Part shown: positions 33,253-43,200 of the stretch, in pieces
How positions within the stretch are numbered: position 1 is the stretch's first letter
Layout: each line of letters starts with the position of its first letter
Source of the DNA: Spirosoma lacussanchae
GTDB lineage: Bacteria > Bacteroidota > Bacteroidia > Cytophagales > Spirosomataceae
Length of the DNA stretch: 64,000 nt
Direction of reading: 5' to 3'
Assembly (NCBI RefSeq): GCF_005870035.1
Contig: NZ_SWJG01000001.1
Span: forward strand, 124,001 to 188,000
Notes under the pieces: model-generated
The model's input: only the letters and a program-made list of their open reading frames with translations
What the model was told of the DNA's origin: nothing
Database searches by the model: none
Made by a program: the position numbers and the translations under genes

Positions 33253-34527
33253 TTATTTGCAGCCTTTCCGGCGCTTCAACTCGTTACTGATCAGCATAAA
33301 CTCGCGGCTGCTCTGACCGGCAATCGACTTATTCTCGTCGGCCCGGCGGAACAGGTAAGGCATAACGGCTTCTACCGGCCCGTAAGGCACGTATTTAGCT
33401 ACGTTGTAACCTGAATTAGCAAGGTTATACGAAATGTTGTCGCTCATACCCAGCAGCTGCGCGAAGTAGATATGCGGATCGCCGGGGGCAATGCCGTAGT
33501 CTTTCATATGCTGCACGCAGTACTGACAACTGTATTCGTTATGCGTACCCAGACAGATAGAAACGATGTCGCGGTTTTCCAGGCAGAAATCGATGGCTGC
33601 GTTGAAATCGTGATCCGTATCTTCTTTGGTGGGTTGGATCGGGTCCTGGTATTCTTCTTCATGAGCCCGGAGCCGTTCTTTCTCCAGATAAGCACCCCGA
33701 ACCAACTTAACACCCAGGTAGTAGCCTTTGGCACGGGCCTCTTCGGTATCACGCCGGAGGTGTTCCAGGCTCTCCCAGCGGTACATCTGGTAGGTGTTGT
33801 AAACGACGGGCCGCTCGTGGTTATAGCGATCCATCATTTCGTAGGCCAGTGTGTCGATGGTGTCCTGAATCCAGCTTTCTTCCGCATCGATAAAGATGCG
33901 GACATTCCGCTCATGAGCCCGGCGGCACAGGGTATCGACCCGCTTCAGCACTCGGTCAAATTCAGCTTTCTGGTCTTTATTCAGCGAGTCACCGATCTGA
34001 ACTGCTTCGAGCAGTTCAGTAGAGGCAATGCCGGTAATTTTAAAGACAGAGAACGGAATGTCGGAGGATTCGCTGGCGCGTTCTATCGTGCGCAGAATTT
34101 CGAGTGTTGTCTCGTCGAAACTTTTTTCGGTTTCTTCCCCTTCAACTGAATAATCGAGGATAGTTCCGACGTGGTACTTCTGGAGGTGCCTGATGGTACG
34201 TTCAGAATCGTTGATACTCTCACCTCCACAGAATTGCTCAAAAATCGTGTTTTTGATGAGGAATTTGATGGGAAGCCGTAAGCGCAGGGCAATCTTTATG
34301 AAAAATGTCCCTATATTTACCAGCCATCCCTTATTCATCAACGCAAACAGCCAGTACGTTTTTCGGAGTTTGAAGTCCGACTGGCAGGAAAAAGCAATCG
34401 AAGTGTCTTCAAAAGAGACTGGCCGGGATTCGTCCAGTTTCACGCCCGTGACCCGCTCAGCGGTTTCCGGCATTAGATTACTTCGGTTCGACATATTAAT
34501 GCTCCGTTTTGGCGGTGCTACGTCCAT
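33253..34527 (-). CDS. Proline dehydrogenase
   Basis: A 424-residue FAD-dependent TIM-barrel enzyme oxidising proline to pyrroline-5-carboxylate. Motifs include ILDYSVEGEE near the start of the barrel, RIFIDAEESWIQDTID, YNTYQMYR, KLVRGAYLEKER and CLGTHNE. The C-terminal Y-x-x-R-R-x-x-E substrate motif appears as YLFRRADENKS. The monofunctional form (without the P5C dehydrogenase half of PutA) is usual in Bacteroidota. ATG 34527 is used; MSNRS at 34494 is an alternative start. Confidence 0.93.
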   Translation of the reverse strand: MDVAPPKRSINMSNRSNLMPETAERVTGVKLDESRPVSFEDTSIAFSCQSDFKLRKTYWLFALMNKGWLVNIGTFFIKIALRLRLPIKFLIKNTIFEQFCGGESINDSERTIRHLQKYHVGTILDYSVEGEETEKSFDETTLEILRTIERASESSDIPFSVFKITGIASTELLEAVQIGDSLNKDQKAEFDRVLKRVDTLCRRAHERNVRIFIDAEESWIQDTIDTLAYEMMDRYNHERPVVYNTYQMYRWESLEHLRRDTEEARAKGYYLGVKLVRGAYLEKERLRAHEEEYQDPIQPTKEDTDHDFNAAIDFCLENRDIVSICLGTHNEYSCQYCVQHMKDYGIAPGDPHIYFAQLLGMSDNISYNLANSGYNVAKYVPYGPVEAVMPYLFRRADENKSIAGQSSREFMLISNELKRRKGCK

Positions 34528-34748
34528 AGCGTTAGGTGCGTGTCGGTTAACACGACCGAAATATAAAACGAAATTTCGGTCAAACGGTTAAACTCACCGG
34601 CGCGACTTGTTCGAGAAACTTAACCTGTGATAAGACAAATGAAGGAACCAGCTTGACAAACAGCCGATTCCCTCTGCAAATATACCACAAAATAGCATTG
34701 AAAAGTTCCCGATAGAGTATCCATATTACCTCCAGATTACGCGTCATT

Positions 34749-35846
34749 ATGAAAGTCGATTTAGCCGTAGAGCCGCTTGAATCGTGGATTGAGACCAACG
34801 GCAAGCCCCTCATTATTGCCGGTCCGTGCAGCGCCGAGACCGAAGAACAACTTGTTGAAACCGCGCGTCAGCTAAAACAGCTGGATGCGGTTCATGTTAT
34901 CCGGGCTGGCGTTTGGAAGCCCCGGACCCGGCCAGGAAGTTTTGAAGGAATGGGCGAAGCCGCTCTGCCCTGGATTCAACGCGCCAAAGCGGAAACAGGG
35001 CTACCGTTTGCGGTTGAAGTAGCGACCCCCGAGCATATTGAGCTGGCCCTGAAATATGGTGTTGATATCCTGTGGGTAGGCGCCCGCACCACGGTGAACC
35101 CTTTCAACGTACAGGAAATTGCCGACGCGCTGCGGGGTGTCGATGTACCTGTACTGGTGAAAAACCCGGTTAACCCCGATCTGGCCCTTTGGGTGGGTGC
35201 GTTCGAGCGGATTGCCGGTGCTGGTGTTTCGAAGCTCGGTGCCATTCACCGGGGCTTTGCTACGGGTGAGGCTACCAAATACCGCAACGTACCGATGTGG
35301 CAGATGGCGATCGAACTGAAGTCGATCTTCCCGCAGCTGCCAATCATTGGTGACCCGAGCCACATGGCTGGCAAACGGGCTTATCTAAACGAACTGGCGC
35401 AGATGGCGATGGACCTCAACTACGATGGTCTGATCGTTGAGTCGCATATCGATCCGGATAATGCCTGGAGTGATGCAGCCCAGCAACTGACACCAGCCGC
35501 TTTTGGCGACATGCTCGACCACCTGCAAATTCGCCAGGTTGAGTCGCCCAGCACTGAGTTTAACAGCGTGGCTGACCAGACCCGTCGGAATATCGATAAC
35601 GTAGACCGGCAAATCGTTGAGATGCTGGCGGCCCGTATGGCGCTGGTTGAGCGGCTCGCCGAGTACAAACGCGACAACAACGTAACCCTGTTTCAGCCCG
35701 ATCGCTGGAAAGAAATTCTGAAAACCCGTGGTGAACTGGGCCAGCGGCTGGGTCTGTACCCTGAGCTGGTCGAAGAGATTTACAAGATCATTCACATGGA
35801 GTCTATTCGGAAACAGACCGAAGTGATGAACAACCAGGCGGTTTAA
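34749..35846 (+). CDS. aroF: Bifunctional DAHP synthase / chorismate mutase (type II)
   Basis: A 365-residue fusion linking the first step of the shikimate pathway with the branch to phenylalanine and tyrosine. Residues about 1-265 are a class I-beta DAHP synthase (IIAGPCSAETEEQ, AGVWKPRTRPGSFEG, KNPVNPD, GDPSHMAGKR). Residues about 280-365 are an AroQ-type chorismate mutase helix bundle (NIDNVDRQIVEMLAARMALV, YKRDNNVTLFQPDRW). In known fusions the mutase domain lets prephenate inhibit the synthase. No other aromatic genes are adjacent. Confidence 0.95.
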   Translation: MKVDLAVEPLESWIETNGKPLIIAGPCSAETEEQLVETARQLKQLDAVHVIRAGVWKPRTRPGSFEGMGEAALPWIQRAKAETGLPFAVEVATPEHIELALKYGVDILWVGARTTVNPFNVQEIADALRGVDVPVLVKNPVNPDLALWVGAFERIAGAGVSKLGAIHRGFATGEATKYRNVPMWQMAIELKSIFPQLPIIGDPSHMAGKRAYLNELAQMAMDLNYDGLIVESHIDPDNAWSDAAQQLTPAAFGDMLDHLQIRQVESPSTEFNSVADQTRRNIDNVDRQIVEMLAARMALVERLAEYKRDNNVTLFQPDRWKEILKTRGELGQRLGLYPELVEEIYKIIHMESIRKQTEVMNNQAV

Positions 35847-35868
35847 GTCAGGTAGCTAATCAAGGGGG

Positions 35869-35928
35869 GCGTCCTGATCGAAAGAATGCTGCAACGCTAG
35901 CTCTTTCGATCAGGACGCTCTCTTTTTA
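35869..35928 (+). terminator. Terminator of aroF
   Basis: GCGTCCTGATCGAAAGA (35869-35885) pairs perfectly over 17 bp with 35902-35918, followed by a T-rich run. Confidence 0.9.
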
Positions 35929-36879
35929 TTTGAACGTTACGGAGGCCGTGGATTGATTGTAGGCACCGAAGCAGCCCAGTCCACCCTGAACGTTGGTCTG
36001 GATGGGTACGGGCTCGGCAAATGGATTACCGCCTACCTCGTTCTGGCGTTCTACCGAATCGTGGTACCGGTAGTAGTTTTCATCGACGCTGAGCAGATAG
36101 GCGTTTATGGGGCCCGTAGGCCGACTTACCTGCTGCTGACCGTTTGTCCAGGAGTAGGCAATAGCCAGCCGCGCCCGCTGCGATACAATCTCCTGCCCGT
36201 CGCGACCAAGATCGGTAGTGGTAGAGCCGTTGTTGAACGTCCAGCCCGACCGCGTTTTGATGAGCGTATCCTTAACAGGGCCACCCGGCGTTGGTACATA
36301 CTGGCTTCTGTAGGTGTACTCGTTATCGCCCGCCACCCGGTAATAGTTCGGTTGTCCGGCCGGGTCGCGCCAGCGCAGGCGGGCGTGGTAATTCTTGGTG
36401 GTCAGGCCAAACTCGTTGGTGATGCTGGAGTCGAGCACGACCTGCTCTATGGGTACCGGGCCCGGCACTGTACAGGTAGCGGTAACCTGCCGGCCGTCGG
36501 GCACGCTAACAGTTAAGGTATACGTTTTTCCAACTACAATAGGCATCTCACGGGCGTCGGCGCGGTAATCGTAGGCTATCAGAGGCAGCCGTCCAATTGT
36601 ACCGATCATCGTGATTGTTTGGCTGCCATCCGAAAGGGTTACGGTGGCGTCCTTGACCGAGGTGGGGGTGATGATCGGATTAGTGGTGCCTAGTATGGGC
36701 AAAGAGCGCGTCACCAGGGCTACCAGTACCGAATCCTGGGGAGAAATGAAGCAGGTAACTACCAGTTTCTCCGGTTGCTGGGTAATTCCTTTCGGCTCTA
36801 CCTCCTGCCGGAGGCTGTCGCAGCCTGCCAGCAGCAGAACGCTCAGCAGACTAGTATAAAATAAGACAGATAATTTCAT
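35926..36879 (-). CDS. DUF4249 family outer-membrane lipoprotein
   Basis: A 317-residue lipoprotein with lipobox LLAGC (Cys20). The N-terminal LVVTCFISPQDSVLVALVTRS strand block and later YRVAGDNEYTYR segments fit DUF4249, a family encoded next to TonB-dependent receptors. These lipoproteins are thought to cap or assist the receptor, like SusD for SusC. It follows the receptor gene after two bases, so the pair is one transcript. The ligand is unknown. Confidence 0.9.
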   Translation of the reverse strand: MKLSVLFYTSLLSVLLLAGCDSLRQEVEPKGITQQPEKLVVTCFISPQDSVLVALVTRSLPILGTTNPIITPTSVKDATVTLSDGSQTITMIGTIGRLPLIAYDYRADAREMPIVVGKTYTLTVSVPDGRQVTATCTVPGPVPIEQVVLDSSITNEFGLTTKNYHARLRWRDPAGQPNYYRVAGDNEYTYRSQYVPTPGGPVKDTLIKTRSGWTFNNGSTTTDLGRDGQEIVSQRARLAIAYSWTNGQQQVSRPTGPINAYLLSVDENYYRYHDSVERQNEVGGNPFAEPVPIQTNVQGGLGCFGAYNQSTASVTFK

Positions 36880-36881
36880 GG

Positions 36882-39320
36882 TCAGAACTTGAAGTTATAG
36901 CTGAACGACGGAACAACGGGAAAAACAGAATACCGGAACAGGGCCGTTCGGCTGGGCTGGCCTTGGCCCTGACTGACCGATTCGAGCTGGTAGAAGAATG
37001 GATTTCGGCGGTTGTAGGCGTTGTAGAGGCTGAACTCCCAGGTTCGCTCGTGGTGCTTTTTCTGCTTATGAAACTGGATCGATACATCGAAACGGTGGTA
37101 CGCTTCGGCCCGGAAGCTGTTTTTCTGCTGGCCGTAGTCACTGACATCAGATCCATAATCGAAAAGAGGAGCAATCGGCGATGGGACTCCGTTCGGGCCA
37201 AAAAAGGTTTGCAGACCAGGCTGATGCCGGAAGGCGCGGTAGTTGGCCACGGGCACGGTGAGGGCATTGCCGGTACCATAGACCCAGGTACCCGACAGGG
37301 TCACGCGCTTGCTGAGTTCGTAAATACCCACTACCGATACATCATGTCGCCGGTCGTAGCGAGGAAAGAAGGGCTTTCCGGCGTTCAGCTCGGCAAACTG
37401 CCACTGGGTCCAGGAGAGTGTATAGCCGAGCCAGCCCGACAGTCGGCCGGTTTTACGTTGTAGCAAAACTTCGGCTCCGTATGACCAGCCCCGGCCGGCT
37501 GTAACGTTATCTTCCCACCGTACGCGTTCGGCCGAGGTGGGGTCGTCAATGAGCAGAAAGCTGGCCCCCTCGCGGTAGTTGATGATGTTCTGCATGGTTT
37601 TGTGATACCCCTCCACCGTTAGGGCGAACCCCTTACCCAGTACGAAATTGTCCGTAAAATCGTTGGCAATACCTACCGCTACCTGGCTCGACTGCTGCGG
37701 GGCGATGCGGTCTGTAGTAGGTACCCACAGGTCGGTAGGCAGGCCGATACCGGTATTGCTGAGCAAATGAATGTATTGGTTCATGATGGCGTACGAAGCC
37801 TTGGCCGACAAGCCCGGCCGCAGCTGGTACGAGGCCGACAGCCGGGGTTCGGGTCGCAGGTAGTTGGCGGTTCCCTGCGCAAACAGGCTCAGTCGCAGGC
37901 CGCCGTTTATGCGCCACCGCTCGTTAGGCCGCCAGGTGTCCTCGGCGTAGAGGCCGGACTCAATGGCGTCAATGGCCTCTACATTCCGGGTAAACTGGTC
38001 GATCAGGCTGTTTTGTACCACCACGGCGCTGGGCGTAAACCGGTGAAAGATAGTCTGCGTACCAAACCGGACCGAATGCTTTGGCGAGGGGTAATAATCG
38101 AAATCAAGCTTAGCCGAGAGGTCGCGGATGCCCGAGCTGTAGCGGAGCGAGGTGTTCAGATTGTTGCTGCTGCCCCGCTCATCTGACGAAATCTTAAACT
38201 CGTAGTCGCTGTAAATGAGCGATAGATTGGAAAACAGCTTTTGGTTGACGAGGTGGTTCCAGCGGAGGGTACCCGTGGCGTTTCCCCAGCCAATGCCGAC
38301 ATCGGTTCCTTCGCCGGTATCGCGGGCGTAGAAGCGGTCGCGGCCGAAGTACCCGCTCAGATAAACCTTATTTTTGGGGCTAAATTCGTAATTGGCTTTA
38401 GCGTTGAAGTCGTAGAAATAGTACCCCGCATTGGTTTCGCCTTCGCTTTGCGCCCGAATCAGCGGAGCCGCTACCACATCCAGATACGTGCGTCGGCCCG
38501 ATACCAGAAACGATCCTTTCTTGTTCTTCGTAAACGGACCGTCGAGCGTTAGCCGACTGGATATGAGTCCGATGCCGCCTTCGCCGTGCAGCTTGTCGCG
38601 GTTGCCGTCTTTCATGTTCAGATCAATTACCGACGATAGCCGCCCTCCATACCGCGCCGGGAAACCTCCCTTGGTCAGTTCAACACTCTTCAGCGCATCG
38701 CCGTTGAATACCGAGAAAAACCCGAACAGGTGGTTGGCGTTGTAAACGGTGGCTTCGTCCAGAATGATCAGGTTCTGATCGGGTCCGCCCCCGCGCACGT
38801 AGATGCCGGTTTGTCCTTCTGAACCTTTTTGTACGCCGGGCATCAGCTGCAGCACGCGCAGCACATCTTTTTCGCCCAGAAAAGCCGGAATTTTCTTGAT
38901 CTGCGAAACCGGCACATCGATCCGGCTCATCTGCGCGCTTTCACTCACCCGCTCGTCGGTGCGGCTGGCCACAACGCTTACCTCCGACAGAGCCTGACCG
39001 GGGGTGAGCTGTACGTCGAGGCTGGAATTTTGCCGCAGACCGACGACCCGCGTCAGGGGTTCGTAGCCGACAAACGAAAACGCCAGTTTGATGCTGTCCT
39101 GAGCCGGCAGCGTGAGGGAATAAAAGCCGTAGGTGTTGGTCGTGGTGCCGATAGCGCTGCCTGGTAAATAAATGTTGACGCCAATCAGGGCTTCCCGACT
39201 ACCGGCTTCCCGTACGTATCCGCTCACGGTAACGCCCGACCGTGGACCGCTGGGCTGGGCCTGCGCCAGGAGCGCAGACCAGGGAAATAAACAAATGAAA
39301 AGGTAGAACTGATAACGCAT
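36882..39320 (-). CDS. TonB-dependent receptor with carboxypeptidase-like regulatory domain
   Basis: An 812-residue outer-membrane transporter. After the signal peptide comes an Ig-like CarboxypepD_reg domain (VSGYVREAGSREALIGVNIYL), then the plug with VRGGGPDQNLIILDEATVYN and the GGFPARYGGRLSSVIDL block, and then a 22-strand-type barrel ending in a terminal aromatic strand (VVPSFSYNFKF). It lacks the full SusC architecture and belongs to the group paired with DUF4249 lipoproteins. The substrate, perhaps an oligosaccharide, peptide or chelate, cannot be told. A 213-base gap separates it from divergent ndh. Confidence 0.92.
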   Translation of the reverse strand: MRYQFYLFICLFPWSALLAQAQPSGPRSGVTVSGYVREAGSREALIGVNIYLPGSAIGTTTNTYGFYSLTLPAQDSIKLAFSFVGYEPLTRVVGLRQNSSLDVQLTPGQALSEVSVVASRTDERVSESAQMSRIDVPVSQIKKIPAFLGEKDVLRVLQLMPGVQKGSEGQTGIYVRGGGPDQNLIILDEATVYNANHLFGFFSVFNGDALKSVELTKGGFPARYGGRLSSVIDLNMKDGNRDKLHGEGGIGLISSRLTLDGPFTKNKKGSFLVSGRRTYLDVVAAPLIRAQSEGETNAGYYFYDFNAKANYEFSPKNKVYLSGYFGRDRFYARDTGEGTDVGIGWGNATGTLRWNHLVNQKLFSNLSLIYSDYEFKISSDERGSSNNLNTSLRYSSGIRDLSAKLDFDYYPSPKHSVRFGTQTIFHRFTPSAVVVQNSLIDQFTRNVEAIDAIESGLYAEDTWRPNERWRINGGLRLSLFAQGTANYLRPEPRLSASYQLRPGLSAKASYAIMNQYIHLLSNTGIGLPTDLWVPTTDRIAPQQSSQVAVGIANDFTDNFVLGKGFALTVEGYHKTMQNIINYREGASFLLIDDPTSAERVRWEDNVTAGRGWSYGAEVLLQRKTGRLSGWLGYTLSWTQWQFAELNAGKPFFPRYDRRHDVSVVGIYELSKRVTLSGTWVYGTGNALTVPVANYRAFRHQPGLQTFFGPNGVPSPIAPLFDYGSDVSDYGQQKNSFRAEAYHRFDVSIQFHKQKKHHERTWEFSLYNAYNRRNPFFYQLESVSQGQGQPSRTALFRYSVFPVVPSFSYNFKF

Positions 39321-39533
39321 GAGTCTGAGCTGAGCAGGTAAAGGATGCTGGGTTGATACTAAAGCCGGATCAAAGGTTGTAAGAGCTGATCAATGCATCC
39401 AGGAATTAACATTTATTAATAAAAACTTTGTTATAGAGATAGAGGATCAATTCAGGCTCCAAATCCGAACAAAAAGGCTGATTACGAGGTCTAGTAACAA
39501 CGGGAGCCGTCAGAAGAAAACGATTTACTCAAG

Positions 39534-40874
39534 ATGCTGCAATACGATAAACTGTCACTGAATATACCCGATACAACCAAACCCCGCGTCGTTATTATCG
39601 GCGGAGGGTTTGGCGGGATGAACCTGGCCAAAAGCCTGCGCACCGCCGATGTGCAGGTGGTGCTGTTCGACAAGCAGAATTACAATGGATTCTGGCCTTT
39701 GTTGTATCAGGTGGCTACGGCCGGTCTGGAGGCCGATGCTATTTCGGAGCCGTTCCGGAAAATGTTCGATAAACATACCGACTTTCATTACCGAATGGTG
39801 CGGGTCAACAAAATAGATCCGGCGGCCAAGACTGTTACAACGCTCATTGGTGATCTTACGTATGATTATCTGGTCGTAGCGACGGGCTCCAAATCAAACT
39901 TTTTTGGCAATGAGCAGATCCAGAAGTATTCGTTTCCGCTCAAAACGGTGCCCGAAGCGCTCAACATCCGGAGCCAGTTTCTGCAATGCTTCGAACAGGC
40001 CAGCATCACCCGCGAACCATCGGAACGGCAGAGTCTGCTGAATTTTGTCATTGCCGGGGGTGGACCGACGGGGGTCGAAATGGCTGGCTCGCTGGCCGAG
40101 ATGCGCAAGCACGTGCTGCCCGCCGATTATCCGGGTCTCGACTTCAGCCAGATGAACATCTACCTGGTTGAAGGCATGGGTAAGGTACTGCCACCCATGT
40201 CGGACGAAGCAGGTCTGAAAGCGCAACGCTACCTCGAAGAACTGGGCGTTATTGTCAAGCTCAACACACTCGTCGAGAGTTACGACGGCCAAACGGTTAC
40301 GTTCAAAGGCGGAGAGCAGATCAAGACCCAGACGCTGGTTTGGGGAGCGGGCGTAACGGGAGCCCTGATTGAAGGTATCCCGGCCGAGTCGACCGAGCGG
40401 GGACGTGTTCTGGTCGACCCCATCAACCGGGTGCAGGGCCTGACCGGCGTATTTGCCATCGGCGACATTGCGTTCATGAAGACCGAAAAATGGCCGAAAG
40501 GGCATCCGGGCGTGGCTCAACCCGCCATTCAGCAGGGCAACCACCTGGCTAAAAACCTGCGCCGGATGCTGAAGAATGAACCAACCGAACCCTTCGAGTA
40601 CTTCGACAAAGGCTCGCTGGCTATCGTCGGCCGCAGTCGGGCGGTGGCCGATCTGCCGGGCAATATTCATCTCGGTGGGTTCATTGCCTGGATGGCCTGG
40701 CTGTTCGTACACATCTGGTACCTGGTCGGCTTCCGGAGCAAGCTGATTGTGTTCAGCAACTGGATGTACCGGCTCTTTACTTACCAGCGGGGTACGCGGC
40801 TTATTATCAGACCGTTTATCCGAAAAGACGATAAGGTGGCGAACGAGATCATGTTGAAGAACGAAGTAGCCTGA
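39534..40874 (+). CDS. ndh: Type II NADH dehydrogenase (NDH-2 family)
   Basis: A 446-residue flavoprotein that passes electrons from NADH to quinone without pumping protons. It has an FAD site VVIIGGGFGGMNLAKSL, a NAD site FVIAGGGPTGVEMAGSLAE, and the AIGDIAFM flavin block. The quinone-side segment HPGVAQPAIQQGNHLAKNL is also conserved. The C-terminal part has a hydrophobic stretch (GGFIAWMAWLFVHIWYLVGF) that probably anchors it to the membrane, typical of bacterial NDH-2. Confidence 0.93.
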   Translation: MLQYDKLSLNIPDTTKPRVVIIGGGFGGMNLAKSLRTADVQVVLFDKQNYNGFWPLLYQVATAGLEADAISEPFRKMFDKHTDFHYRMVRVNKIDPAAKTVTTLIGDLTYDYLVVATGSKSNFFGNEQIQKYSFPLKTVPEALNIRSQFLQCFEQASITREPSERQSLLNFVIAGGGPTGVEMAGSLAEMRKHVLPADYPGLDFSQMNIYLVEGMGKVLPPMSDEAGLKAQRYLEELGVIVKLNTLVESYDGQTVTFKGGEQIKTQTLVWGAGVTGALIEGIPAESTERGRVLVDPINRVQGLTGVFAIGDIAFMKTEKWPKGHPGVAQPAIQQGNHLAKNLRRMLKNEPTEPFEYFDKGSLAIVGRSRAVADLPGNIHLGGFIAWMAWLFVHIWYLVGFRSKLIVFSNWMYRLFTYQRGTRLIIRPFIRKDDKVANEIMLKNEVA

Positions 40875-40935
40875 TCCAATCCGTTTTCAGATACACCCGC
40901 TGGCACGCCTTCATCGAGACATGCTGGCGGGTGTT

Positions 40936-40943
40936 TATATTTG
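40936..40943 (+). promoter_or_regulatory. Putative -7 promoter element for the S46 peptidase gene
   Basis: TATATTTG matches TAnnTTTG exactly and lies 21 bases before the chosen ATG at 40965, giving a very short leader. Confidence 0.45.
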
Positions 40944-40964
40944 TTTTCTTATATAATACTGCTG

Positions 40965-43091
40965 ATGCGAAAACAACACCTACGCCCGGTTGTGCTGTCG
41001 GGCCTTTTGCTAACGGGCCTGCTGACGGCCACCTTTGCCCAGTCGGCGCTGGAGACCCAGGCTGACACCGCCGGTGGGCCGCTCGACCTGGGTAAGATGT
41101 GGACATTCGACGCGCCCCCCACCGCGTATTTTCAGAAAACCTACAACTTCACGGCTGATCAGAAGTGGTTCGATGAAGCCAGACTGGCCTCGCTGCGGTT
41201 TGCCGATTACTGCTCGGCTTCGTTTGTGTCGGCCAACGGGCTGGTTATGACCAACCACCACTGCGCGCGCGAGTCCGGTACGGGCGTACAGCGAAAAGGC
41301 GAAGACCTGAACGCAACGGGCTTTTATGCCAAAACCCTGACCGAAGAGCGGCCGGTCGAAGGCCTGTTTGTCGACCAGCTGGTTCAGATCGAAGACATCA
41401 CCAGCCGGGTTCAGCAGGCCATGAGCGCGGTGAGTTCGGGGCAGGGGCAGCTGGAAGCACGCGAGCAGGTCTTTTCGGACATAAAGGCCGAGTATATCAA
41501 TAAAGACAACTGGAAAGGGCTCGAGTTGCAAACCATCACATTCTATAACGGTGGCCGTTATGCGCTGTATGGCTTCAAACGCTACACAGACGTTCGGCTG
41601 GTGTTTATGCCCGAGCTGCAGCTAGGCTTTTTCGGGGGCGATCCCGACAACTTCACCTATCCGCGTTACGCCCTCGATTGTTCCTTTTTTCGGGTGTACG
41701 ATAATGGCAAGCCCCTGAAAACGAGTCATTTTTTTAAGTTCAACACCAACGGGGTACGCGATGGCGAGCCCATCTTCGTGATCGGTAATCCGGGCCATAC
41801 GGAGCGGCTGAAGACCGTGGCCGAACTTGAGTTTGACCGCGATTTTCAGACACCGGCCACGATTCAGCTTATTCGGAACCGGTCTAACGCCCTGCAGGCC
41901 TATAACGCCACCGCCAAAAACGATAGCGTCCTGAATGAGATCTTCAGCTACGAAAACAGCCTGAAAGCTTACGGTGGTCAACTGGCCGGCCTGCGCGACC
42001 CGGTACTGATGGCCCGAAAGGCGTCGTTCGAGAAGCAGTTCAAAGCCGCGGCCCAGGCCAAAAACCTGCCGGCCGACCAGCTCAAAACCTGGGACGAGCT
42101 GGCGGCCAATACGGCCCAGCTGCGCGGCTTGTTCAACGATGCCAATTTCCTCGGTCCCAGCGAGCGTACCATGGGTGAATTACTGACCTTTGCCAACGTG
42201 CTTACCCAGTATAACGAACTGCTGACGTCGCGCCCGCAGGATGCGGAGCGGGCGCGTTCGTTGGTGGTATCGCCGGTGGTCAGGAATTCGGCGCTGGAAG
42301 AGGCTTACCTGGCGGCTCACCTGGCCGAAGCGCAAGCGGGATTGGGTACTGACGACCCGTACGTAAAAGCCGCCCTGAACGGGCGGTCGCCCAAAGAGGC
42401 CGCGGCTTACCTGCTGAAGACCACCAAACTGAACGATCCGGGTTTTGTGCAGGAGCTGCGTACGCGGCCCGGAGCCATCGGTGCGTCGAACGACCCCATG
42501 CTGGTACTGGCCCGCATTGGCTTTCCGCGTTATCTGGCCGCTGCCCGTCAGGCCCGCCAGATCAGTCAGCGGCAGGAAGTGCTGCGGGGGCAGCTTGGCC
42601 GCATGTTGTATGCCGTTTATGGGTCGGCTGTGCCACCCGATGCTACGTTCTCGCTGCGGATCAACGACGGCGTAGTGCGCGGATACCCGTACAACGGCAC
42701 GCAGGCACCGATCATTACGACCTTTGCCGGTCTGTACGACCGCAACTATTCATTCGGCGACAAAGCGCCCTGGAACCTGCCCGCCCGCTGGAAAAACCCG
42801 CCCATGGCACTGCTGAAAGAGCCCATGTGTTTTATCTCGACCAATGACATCATCGGTGGCAACTCGGGTAGTCCGATGATCAATAAAAACCGGGAGGCCG
42901 TTGGGCTGGTGTTCGACGGTAATCTGGAAAGCCTGCCGGGTGAGTTTATCTTCGTGCCCGACCGCAATCGTAGCATCTCAGTCCACGCGGGCGGTATGGT
43001 AGCGGCCATGCGCTACATCTACAAAGCGGACCGGCTGATCGGCGAACTCACGGGCGCGCCTGCCCCCCCGGCGGCCAAAGCCAGGAAATAA
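40965..43091 (+). CDS. S46 family dipeptidyl peptidase (DPP7/DPP11-like)
   Basis: A 708-residue periplasmic serine exopeptidase that releases dipeptides from oligopeptides, a family nearly confined to Bacteroidota and relatives. A signal peptide ends near TFAQ. The chymotrypsin-type triad includes His98/His99 in TNHHCARESG and nucleophile Ser634 in GGNSGSP. The helical domain that caps the active site covers roughly 280-560. ATG 40965 is preferred over TTG 40941, which overlaps the promoter element. S1 specificity (hydrophobic or acidic) is not decided here. Confidence 0.93.
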   Translation: MRKQHLRPVVLSGLLLTGLLTATFAQSALETQADTAGGPLDLGKMWTFDAPPTAYFQKTYNFTADQKWFDEARLASLRFADYCSASFVSANGLVMTNHHCARESGTGVQRKGEDLNATGFYAKTLTEERPVEGLFVDQLVQIEDITSRVQQAMSAVSSGQGQLEAREQVFSDIKAEYINKDNWKGLELQTITFYNGGRYALYGFKRYTDVRLVFMPELQLGFFGGDPDNFTYPRYALDCSFFRVYDNGKPLKTSHFFKFNTNGVRDGEPIFVIGNPGHTERLKTVAELEFDRDFQTPATIQLIRNRSNALQAYNATAKNDSVLNEIFSYENSLKAYGGQLAGLRDPVLMARKASFEKQFKAAAQAKNLPADQLKTWDELAANTAQLRGLFNDANFLGPSERTMGELLTFANVLTQYNELLTSRPQDAERARSLVVSPVVRNSALEEAYLAAHLAEAQAGLGTDDPYVKAALNGRSPKEAAAYLLKTTKLNDPGFVQELRTRPGAIGASNDPMLVLARIGFPRYLAAARQARQISQRQEVLRGQLGRMLYAVYGSAVPPDATFSLRINDGVVRGYPYNGTQAPIITTFAGLYDRNYSFGDKAPWNLPARWKNPPMALLKEPMCFISTNDIIGGNSGSPMINKNREAVGLVFDGNLESLPGEFIFVPDRNRSISVHAGGMVAAMRYIYKADRLIGELTGAPAPPAAKARK

Positions 43092-43115
43092 AGCATACGA
43101 ATTGAATGGGCCCCT

Positions 43116-43183
43116 GGGGCCATAAACCTGGTCAGACCCGGATGCTGCAGCCGTTCCGGAATTTTGGCTAAGTTTATGGCCCC
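43116..43183. repeat. Inverted repeat resembling the 9.9-10.1 kb elements
   Basis: GGGGCCATAAAC (43116-43127) pairs perfectly with GTTTATGGCCCC (43172-43183). The loop contains TGGTCAGA, CCCGGAT and GGCTAA in the same order as the 9993-10098 copy (TGGTCAGA, CCCGGAT, AGCTAA). It fills the gap between the S46 peptidase and DinB genes. It may act as a terminator, although no T run follows. Confidence 0.65.
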
Positions 43184-43200
43184 ATCGTTTATCGACGCTC

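Noticed and set aside
36880..36892. GGTCAGAAC resembling the repeat-family loop
   Set aside because: It is formed by the junction of the TonB receptor stop and the DUF4249 start; there is no flanking inverted repeat.
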